Source of the DNA: an uncultured Bacillota bacterium
GTDB lineage: Bacteria > Bacillota > Clostridia > Peptostreptococcales > Anaerovoracaceae
Direction: 5' to 3'
Assembly (NCBI GenBank): GCA_946545145.1
Contig: CAMNNG010000036.1
Span: 1 to 11,404 of the forward strand
Length of the DNA stretch: 11,404 nucleotides
Part shown: positions 6,349 through 11,404 of the stretch, one piece after another
Position numbering within the stretch: the stretch's first letter is position 1
Layout of the letters: the number at the start of each line of letters is the position of its first letter
Notes under the pieces: model-generated
What the model was told of the DNA's origin: nothing
The model's input: the letters and a program-made list of their open reading frames with translations, nothing else
Database searches by the model: none
Made by a program: the position numbers and the translations under genes

Positions 6349-7671
6349 TCAATACCTTTGTATATACGCGAAATCTCTTCCGCCTGCCGCAGCCCTGAAA
6401 CAGAACCCCGTGTTGTGCTCCATAATAAGAAAATCGCGATCGTACTTTCCCTGGATATTGATCTGCATGAGGTCCATCATCCTAAGAAGCCTCCTGCTCC
6501 TGTCCTCGGTCAGAAGGAAGACCTTTAGATATCCCGTGTATGTGAGCCCGGCTCTGGCTCCGGTGTCGACATAGCCGTCCTGTATATCCTCAGTAAGCGA
6601 CTTTATATCTATCGCCCATGTTTCCTTCGTTTTCTTGAACGGGACCTTCTTTCCGTGAATGAGGAGGTTCCAGTCATTGACCGATTCAGCTAGCGCCCAG
6701 GCTTCGCTTACTGCGGCCGCGGTAAGAGCTGCCCAGGGACCGGGCGTCGCGGCTTCGCATACGGCCTCGACCTTCGCGCGCATCTCCGGGTCCATCCATA
6801 TATGAGCAAGATTCGCCGTATTCCTTATCTTCAGGACATCCTTCCTGAACTCTTTTATATTCTTTTCTTCGCTCATCTCGCCCTCGAGGATGTACTCCGC
6901 CTCGTTCATGAAGAACGATTCCTGCGCCCTTCCGTCCATGGCGTTGCCGAACTTCAGCATTATGTATTCGATCATCAGCCACGAGTCCGTGCCCTGGGAA
7001 AGAAAACTCTCTTCCGATGAAAATAGATTCGCAGCTGAACTGATGAGGCCGCTGCTTCCGGCCGCTCCGCCCGAAGGAAGCGAAGAGATGATCTTTTCAT
7101 TTCTCAGCGTCCTCGAAGCAGAAGCGCCTGGAATGAGAGCGCCCTCAGGCGCATCACCCGCAGGGCTTCCTCCTGCACCAGCCTCTTCACTTCCTGATTG
7201 ATCCTGACCGCCTCCTGATCCGGGAGTAATGATGTCCCTTGCGACAGCGAACTTCGCATACTTCACTACTTCTTTTTCGAAAGCGTCGACATCTGCAAGA
7301 GACATTCCTCCGCTGTCGGCTTCGACGCTGTCGAGCTTTATGTACCTGTTCCTGTCGAACGTATATGAAGCGAAGTGCTCCACTCTCTTCGATATCTCCG
7401 GCCCCAGGCCCCTGAACGCCAGCAGCCCGTAGTCGTCCTTGAGATGAGTATCGTAGCTGCTGAGGACCGACCTTCCTGCCAGAAAAAGAACGCTGTCGGA
7501 ATATCCTATCCCCGCAGTCCAAAGGGCGCACGAGACAAAGGCGAACGCAAGCGTTATCATCGTCGAAAGGATTATCATTATGAAAACGCTCGTGCTGGCC
7601 GGCCTTCTTTTTCGCATCATCTTCTTTTTTCCCATCAGCTTTCTCTTCGTATCTATATTCAGTCGCCCCAT
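6349..7671 (-). CDS. DUF5702-like single-pass protein of the tad locus
   Basis: A 440-residue protein with a basic N-terminus, one membrane helix (about 27-50, SVFIMIILSTMITLAFAF), then the sequence FLAGRSVLSSYDTHLKDDYGLLAF (63-86). That sequence is typical of the DUF5702 proteins found beside TadE-like genes in Firmicutes; the family's biochemical role is unknown. A Gly/Ser/Ala-rich, probably disordered segment spans roughly 150-190, followed by a mostly helical C-terminal half. The N-terminus has no Gly/Glu+5 prepilin motif, unlike its TadE neighbours. The start is uncertain: the ATG at 7671 overlaps tadE and has a poor ribosome binding site, while Met13 (7635) has a GAAGAGAAA stretch upstream and would avoid the overlap. 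It may act as a minor or anchoring subunit, in the manner of TadG (inference). Confidence 0.74.
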   Translation of the reverse strand: MGRLNIDTKRKLMGKKKMMRKRRPASTSVFIMIILSTMITLAFAFVSCALWTAGIGYSDSVLFLAGRSVLSSYDTHLKDDYGLLAFRGLGPEISKRVEHFASYTFDRNRYIKLDSVEADSGGMSLADVDAFEKEVVKYAKFAVARDIITPGSGGGQDQSGSEEAGAGGSPAGDAPEGALIPGASASRTLRNEKIISSLPSGGAAGSSGLISSAANLFSSEESFLSQGTDSWLMIEYIMLKFGNAMDGRAQESFFMNEAEYILEGEMSEEKNIKEFRKDVLKIRNTANLAHIWMDPEMRAKVEAVCEAATPGPWAALTAAAVSEAWALAESVNDWNLLIHGKKVPFKKTKETWAIDIKSLTEDIQDGYVDTGARAGLTYTGYLKVFLLTEDRSRRLLRMMDLMQINIQGKYDRDFLIMEHNTGFCFRAAAGGRDFAYIQRY

Positions 7672-8084
7672 ATGAAATCTTTGTATCTGATAAGCTTTGC
7701 CTCATCCACGGCATATGATGATGAGGATATCTCTCTTTTCATCGCCTTTCTCATCAGCCCTCCTGCTCTGACCCTTACCCCCTTGTCGGCCATAAAGCAG
7801 GCGAGTCCCTTTCGCTTCGATTCATAAGGCGTTATCCCCCGCGGAATGTGTTCGGTCGCTATGACGGTATCCGTTCCGGCACCCGCTGCAGCATTGGAAG
7901 CGACATGCACCATGGCCTGCGATGCCGCTTCACTATATAGGAACATCATGATATACACGATGGTCACAACCGCAAGGATGCAGACCGGAAGTACCAGGGC
8001 CGCTTCGACGAAGGTGCTGCCGCTGCGCCTTCTCCCGATGCGCTTTCTTCCGCACCATTCTCCGCCGCTTCTTCTTCCGCGCAC
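7659..8084 (-). CDS. tadE: TadE-like pseudopilin (141 residues)
   Basis: Membrane-anchored pilin-like protein of the tad apparatus. The sequence SGSTFVEAALVLPV (21-34) is the TadE hallmark. Gly22 would be the prepilin peptidase cut site and Glu27 falls at +5 of the mature form. A transmembrane helix runs at about 28-50, followed by about 90 extracytoplasmic residues with a single cysteine (Cys96). The N-terminal 21 residues are very rich in arginine. The start is a GTG one base after the flp stop codon with only a weak Shine-Dalgarno, so translation is probably coupled to flp. The 3' end overlaps the next reading frame by 13 nt if that gene starts at its first ATG. Confidence is high for the family and moderate for the exact start. 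Confidence 0.86.
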   Translation of the reverse strand: MRGRRSGGEWCGRKRIGRRRSGSTFVEAALVLPVCILAVVTIVYIMMFLYSEAASQAMVHVASNAAAGAGTDTVIATEHIPRGITPYESKRKGLACFMADKGVRVRAGGLMRKAMKREISSSSYAVDEAKLIRYKDFIWGD

Positions 8085-8085
8085 G

Positions 8086-8250
8086 TCAAAAACCTGTGTT
8101 CAGGGCTTCGAGCGTCCTGTTCACGAAGCCCGTTATCTCCGACTTGAATATGAGCCCGATTATGATCGCGATAGCAACAAGTATCGCTACCTGGACCATT
8201 TCCATTCCGGGCCTTTTTCTGTTCAATGCTGCACTGATTTTCTTTCTCAT
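8086..8250 (-). CDS. flp: Flp1-like type IVb pilin, 54 residues
   Basis: This is probably the structural pilin subunit of the tad pilus. The 54-residue product starts MRKKISAALNRKRPG, with a short basic leader, then a strongly hydrophobic stretch VQVAILVAIAIIIGLIF (19-35), and ends in a short polar tail. This is the layout of Firmicutes Flp1-family pilins. The likely prepilin peptidase site is after Gly15. The fifth residue of the mature form is Gln20, where classical Flp pilins carry Glu. The start is supported by AAAAAAGGAGCG ending about 9 nt before the ATG. The gene sits between tadC (62-nt gap) and a tadE-like gene (1-nt gap), as expected for a pilin. It could instead be a minor pseudopilin, but no other Flp candidate is in the window. 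Confidence 0.85.
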   Translation of the reverse strand: MRKKISAALNRKRPGMEMVQVAILVAIAIIIGLIFKSEITGFVNRTLEALNTGF

Positions 8251-8312
8251 CTTCAATCGCTCCTTTTTTCATTTTCTGCACCATCTATATCAATTATGCC
8301 GATCTCCGCTCC

Positions 8313-9401
8313 TCACATCTGCAGAAGTGCGGGCGCGCAGGTGACGCCTATGAGATCGAGCACAAGTATCATCAGCGGGACGGACAGCTTCGTCTCAGCC
8401 AGCCTTCCGGCTTCTTCTGCCCGCTTCTTTCTGAGGAACCAAAGCATCCGTCCTTCAGCTTCGAGCTTTCCCGAAATGTCCGCCCCTTTCTCTATATTGT
8501 CAGAGACCATGCCGGAGAACCTCATCAGTTCTCTCACGCCGCTCCTCTGTGCAAACCTGCTGAGCCCTTCGTGTATCGGCTCGTTGGACTTCTCCGCCCC
8601 TTCCTTTATATCTATTATCTGACGGTAAAAGTAGCTGCTCTCGCCAAGCCCCCGCTTTTTCGCATCCAGTACCGCCCTGTCGAACGCTTCCATGAGGACC
8701 AGTCCGCCGTCGATCAGAAGAAGCATCTTGTTCATGAACGCCGGCATCTCTCTCGCGACTGAATCCTTCGCTTCCTTTTCAGCCCTTGAGATCTGAGCGA
8801 AGCGCGACCTGTAAAGCGCAGCCGCAGCCAGAATGAATCCGGCAACGAGCATCGGCACATCCGTATTCTTCGCAAGGTCCCACCTCAGCCTGATTCCGTC
8901 TTCGAGGGCCAGCGGAAGGACGATCTCGTTATCGTCAGCCGAAGCAGCCGCGTTTCTGACAGCGCTGTCTATCTTCCTTTCAAGCTTTTCTCTGTCCGAC
9001 TCCTCACCTATCACGGCGGCCACGCTCGCATCCTGAGCCTCGGTGCCCTTTGGCGATACGAGGATCTGCTTGCCTTTTTTGACAGACGTCTTTCCGTCTG
9101 TCGCCGAAACATCGAGGTCGACTGACAGACTCCCATTATCCTTTTCAGGCCTCGTTATACTTACGATCCTCCCATCCTCCACGTTCAGCATCGAGTTCGA
9201 AGCGCTCTGAGCGTGGATGGAAAAAACGATCGCAAGCAGGAACACCGCGGCGACGAGGAGATATCTTGTCCTTGCGTTTTTGATATCTTCCCTGTACTTC
9301 TCCTCGAAACCTGCTTCGCCGTAGACTTCTCTGTATCTGCGCCTGAGCACAGAGTCATTTTGCTTACCAAAAGCCTTTTTCAATTTGCTTCTTCCCGGCA
9401 T
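8313..9401 (-). CDS. tadC: TadC-like platform protein with a large extracytoplasmic segment
   Basis: Second T2SSF-type membrane protein of the tad platform, 362 residues. The N-terminal 46 residues are basic and cytoplasmic. A transmembrane helix lies at about 47-64, then a polar region of about 115 residues (65-180), a second helix near 183-198, the cytoplasmic T2SSF-like domain at about 215-335 (EMPAFMNKMLLLIDGGLVLMEA, then LMRFSGMVSDNIEKGADI), and a final helix at about 339-358. By topology the 65-180 region would sit outside the membrane (inference). The start is well supported: AGGAGG lies 4-5 nt before the ATG and overlaps the tadB stop codon. The T2SSF match and the place after tadB make TadC the best call; N-terminal TadC variants of this kind seem common in Firmicutes. 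Confidence 0.86.
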   Translation of the reverse strand: MPGRSKLKKAFGKQNDSVLRRRYREVYGEAGFEEKYREDIKNARTRYLLVAAVFLLAIVFSIHAQSASNSMLNVEDGRIVSITRPEKDNGSLSVDLDVSATDGKTSVKKGKQILVSPKGTEAQDASVAAVIGEESDREKLERKIDSAVRNAAASADDNEIVLPLALEDGIRLRWDLAKNTDVPMLVAGFILAAAALYRSRFAQISRAEKEAKDSVAREMPAFMNKMLLLIDGGLVLMEAFDRAVLDAKKRGLGESSYFYRQIIDIKEGAEKSNEPIHEGLSRFAQRSGVRELMRFSGMVSDNIEKGADISGKLEAEGRMLWFLRKKRAEEAGRLAETKLSVPLMILVLDLIGVTCAPALLQM

Positions 9402-9409
9402 TTTTCCTC

Positions 9410-10165
9410 CTACACTTTCAGATCCAGTATCTTTCCGGTCAGGTGCCAGCCTGCCGCTATGCCTGCTAGCGCGAGCGTCATGACTATCCTCCCCTGGAAA
9501 GTCTCATACATCACAGCCAGATAATCCGGTGAAAAGATATTCAGAAACAAGACTACGAGAAGAGGCATCGCCGTGATCATCTTCCCTTCGAAGATCTTCT
9601 GCTTGGTCACAGCCTCTATCTCCCTTTCGATCGCTATCTTTTCCATGATCACCTTGGACGTGTTTTCGATGACTCTTCCAAGATCGGCTCCTGTCCTCCT
9701 CGACGCCCTGTACACATCGGCGAAGCCCGCTATGTCCTCCTGATGGGTCCTCTCGGCAAGATCGCTGAGAAGAGCCTCCTCGCTTTCATGGTTCTCGAAT
9801 ATGCCCTTCAGCATAGCCGAAAGTTCGACCATCATCGGCGTGTCCGGAGCATATACCATCGACAGGCTCTCGTAAGCTTCCGCGAGCGCTGCATCCATCT
9901 GCCTTCCGGCCGCCACAGACGACGACAGAGAATAGAGAAGGTCCCTGAACTGCGTGACCAGAAGGGTCATCCTCCTCTGCGCCTTCATCCGCCTCACCGG
10001 ACCGAGAATGAATATAGCTGCCGGGCCCGCAGCGGCCGCCAGGAAGAAGCTATGATAAAACAGGAGTACCACTGCAAAGATCGCGACATAACCGCCCGCG
10101 ATTATCAACGCCGCTTCTCCTGTTTCAAACTCATAGCGGTCGTAATCAGATATCAATATCTTCAT
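9410..10165 (-). CDS. tadB: TadB-like inner-membrane platform protein (T2SSF family)
   Basis: Polytopic membrane protein that pairs with TadC to form the platform on which CpaF assembles Flp pilin. Of 251 residues, two hydrophobic segments lie near 17-36 and 40-56. A cytoplasmic T2SSF (GspF) domain follows at about 70-195, with the typical QFRDLLYSLSSSVAAGRQMDAAL stretch (72-94) and RTGADLGRVIENTSKVI (157-173). Two more membrane segments lie near 196-213 and 226-246. The start is uncertain. The ATG at 10165 is directly abutted by AGGAG, which is too close for normal initiation. A TTG three codons later (10156) has the same AGGAG at a 9-nt spacing. Either choice overlaps the end of cpaF. Only 8 nt separate it from tadC. 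Confidence 0.93.
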   Translation of the reverse strand: MKILISDYDRYEFETGEAALIIAGGYVAIFAVVLLFYHSFFLAAAAGPAAIFILGPVRRMKAQRRMTLLVTQFRDLLYSLSSSVAAGRQMDAALAEAYESLSMVYAPDTPMMVELSAMLKGIFENHESEEALLSDLAERTHQEDIAGFADVYRASRRTGADLGRVIENTSKVIMEKIAIEREIEAVTKQKIFEGKMITAMPLLVVLFLNIFSPDYLAVMYETFQGRIVMTLALAGIAAGWHLTGKILDLKV

Positions 10166-11369
10166 CTCCTCTCAGTTTCAGTTTTTCTCTGGAGCGCAGT
10201 CTGTTCTCTGTCCTGGTAAGCCCGCCCGATGCGCTGTACGAAAAGAGCTTGTTCGTCCTGATGACCCCAAGCCCGTCGGGGTAGATCTCCGCGACCTCAA
10301 GCACCTTCCTTTCGCCCCCGGCAAGCCTGCCAAGATGTATCATGATATCTATCCCTTCAGCTATCTGCGCCCTGATCGCTTCTATGGGAAACTCGGCTGC
10401 CGAAAGAAACATCGACTCCAGCCTCCTCAGCATCCCTTCAACGGAGTTCCCGTGGCCCGTCGACAGACTGCCCGAATGCCCCGTATTCATGGCGTTGATC
10501 ATGTCCATGACTTCTCTTCCTCTGACCTCGCCCACGATGATCCTGTCCGGCCTCATCCTCAGCGATGTCCTTATCAGAGCGTCCATTCCGATCTCACCTT
10601 TTCCGGCAGCATTCGCGTTCCGGCACTCCATCCTCACGATGTTCTCGCTGTGATCTATCCTCAGCTCCGCCGAATCCTCGATCACTATCAGCCTCTCCTC
10701 AGGCGGGATAGAGCCGGCCAGCACATTGAGAAAAGTAGTCTTCCCCGAAGACGTCCCCCCGCTTATGAAGCAGTTATATCCATCACGCACCAGCACCTCG
10801 AGTATGTCCGCGCACTCCTGCGTTATCGTCCCGAGCCGGATCATGTCATCCATCGAAAAGCCCTTCTCCGCGAACTTTCTGATCGTCAGCGTCGGTCCGT
10901 TGAGAGCGATGTTCCTGTACACCGCGTTCACCCTCGAGCCGTCCGCCAGCCTCGCGTCGACGATCGGATTCAGCTCATTGATCTCGCGGTTCACCGAAGA
11001 AGCGATCCTCCTGATCACCTCCTCCAGTTCCTCCGTCGTATCGAACGAAATATCCGTCTTCACAACGCTGCCGTCCTTCTCGATAAAAACATCATCCTTG
11101 CCGTTTACCATGATCTCGTTCACCTTCGGATCATCCACCAGCGGCTGCAGAACATCCATCCCGCACCTGACCGCAAGGAAGATCCGCCTCACCACGGCCG
11201 ACAGCTCGTCGAATGTGAGATGCGAAAGCGCCTCGTCATCCAGGATCATATCCTCTATAAGCGAGCGCGCCTCATCGTCCGAAAGCGTATCGCTCTCCAT
11301 ATTCAGTAAGCGCCTTGCCTTCTCCTTCAGCGCCCTGATGTCATACTTCTCATTGGAAATTATTGCCAT
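10146..11369 (-). CDS. cpaF: CpaF/TadA-type secretion ATPase of the tad pilus
   Basis: Cytoplasmic hexameric ATPase of the GspE/VirB11 superfamily; in tad systems it powers Flp pilus assembly at the inner-membrane TadB/TadC platform. The 407-residue protein has a helical N-terminal region with the CpaF signature around residues 70-170 (PLVDDPKVNEIMVNG, then NPIVDARLADGSRVNAV and LTIRKF). It also has a Walker A motif GGTSSGKTT (204-212), an Asp box VIEDSAELRI (229-238), a Walker B region RIIVGEVRG (276-284) and a His box GHSGSLSTGH (297-306). Length is normal for the family. The ATG at 11369 has no convincing Shine-Dalgarno, and its frame stays open upstream to the window edge, so the true start could lie further upstream. 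The gene overlaps tadB by 20 nt, which suggests translational coupling. Family assignment is very secure. Confidence 0.97.
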   Translation of the reverse strand: MAIISNEKYDIRALKEKARRLLNMESDTLSDDEARSLIEDMILDDEALSHLTFDELSAVVRRIFLAVRCGMDVLQPLVDDPKVNEIMVNGKDDVFIEKDGSVVKTDISFDTTEELEEVIRRIASSVNREINELNPIVDARLADGSRVNAVYRNIALNGPTLTIRKFAEKGFSMDDMIRLGTITQECADILEVLVRDGYNCFISGGTSSGKTTFLNVLAGSIPPEERLIVIEDSAELRIDHSENIVRMECRNANAAGKGEIGMDALIRTSLRMRPDRIIVGEVRGREVMDMINAMNTGHSGSLSTGHGNSVEGMLRRLESMFLSAAEFPIEAIRAQIAEGIDIMIHLGRLAGGERKVLEVAEIYPDGLGVIRTNKLFSYSASGGLTRTENRLRSREKLKLRGDEDIDI

Positions 11370-11404
11370 GTCGACACCGTAACATTGTTTCCATAATTTG
11401 GCAA
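11360..11404 (-). CDS. Possible C-terminal end of an upstream tad gene (partial)
   Basis: A frame open from the window edge reads LPNYGNNVTVSTWQ and stops at a TAA (11362-11360), 10 nt inside the start of cpaF. A short overlap of this kind fits the tightly packed operon, where a CpaE/TadZ-like gene often precedes cpaF. Only 14 residues are visible, so neither the product nor the reality of the gene can be established. The other two frames here are also open: one is the upstream extension of cpaF itself, the other ends at a TGA shortly downstream. Confidence 0.25.
   Translation of the reverse strand: MPNYGNNVTVSTWQ

Noticed and set aside
8251..8284. Alternative frame starting at 8284 across the pilin gene
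   Set aside because: It begins at an ATG without a ribosome binding site and reads out of frame through the Flp-like gene, giving a charged, motif-free product. The pilin frame has AAGGAGCG and the hydrophobic core.
10335..11309. Long open frame on the plus strand, 324 codons, opposite cpaF
   Set aside because: Its product is extremely rich in His, Arg and Pro and shows no domain. It is the mirror of a gene whose motifs are unmistakable, so it reflects codon bias only.

Overview
The window reads as chromosomal DNA of an anaerobic low-to-medium-GC Firmicute of the class Clostridia (inference). The clues are an IspH (LytB) reductase fused to ribosomal protein S1, strong AGGAGG-type ribosome binding sites, heavy use of AGA/AGG arginine codons, and a Firmicutes-style tad locus with DUF5702-like and DUF6382-like proteins. 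Every gene I can support lies on the minus strand, so transcription runs from high to low coordinates. There are no RNA genes, insertion sequences, prophage genes or CRISPR arrays, and no gene-free stretch longer than about 150 bases.

Region 1 (11404 to 4943) is the distal part of a tad (tight adherence, type IVb pilus) operon. In order: CpaF/TadA ATPase, TadB and TadC inner-membrane platform proteins, a 54-residue Flp-like pilin at 8086-8250, a TadE-like pseudopilin, a DUF5702-like membrane-anchored protein, a second TadE-like protein with a duplicated cysteine module, and a short DUF6382-like protein. Most genes overlap or lie within 62 nt of each other; the one larger gap is 97 nt. The prepilin peptidase, TadZ/CpaE and CpaB-type genes are not here and presumably lie upstream, beyond position 11404.

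Region 2 (4946 to 165) is a separate housekeeping operon: M18 aminopeptidase, RarA/MgsA-type AAA+ ATPase, and the IspH-S1 fusion. A near-consensus sigma-A promoter (TTGACA, 17 nt, TATCAT) overlaps the stop codon of the last tad gene. The three genes are joined by 1-nt and 4-nt overlaps, and a clear intrinsic terminator follows the fusion gene. Inside the fusion gene, an AT-rich patch holds a perfect TATAAT box, a perfect AAGGAGG and an in-frame ATG exactly where a stand-alone S1 protein would begin. The S1 half may therefore also be made on its own.

Region 3 (171 to 1) is a spacer with two sets of short direct repeats (three 12-bp units at an exact 16-bp period, and two copies of CCGCATAAC 18 bp apart), followed by the first codons of an isochorismatase-family hydrolase cut by the window edge.

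The points most worth a second look are the internal expression unit for S1, the TadE protein with two YHxxGC...CxxCG modules, the glutamine at the usual Glu+5 position of the Flp pilin, the long extracytoplasmic segment in TadC, and the 16-bp-period repeats before the isochorismatase gene.
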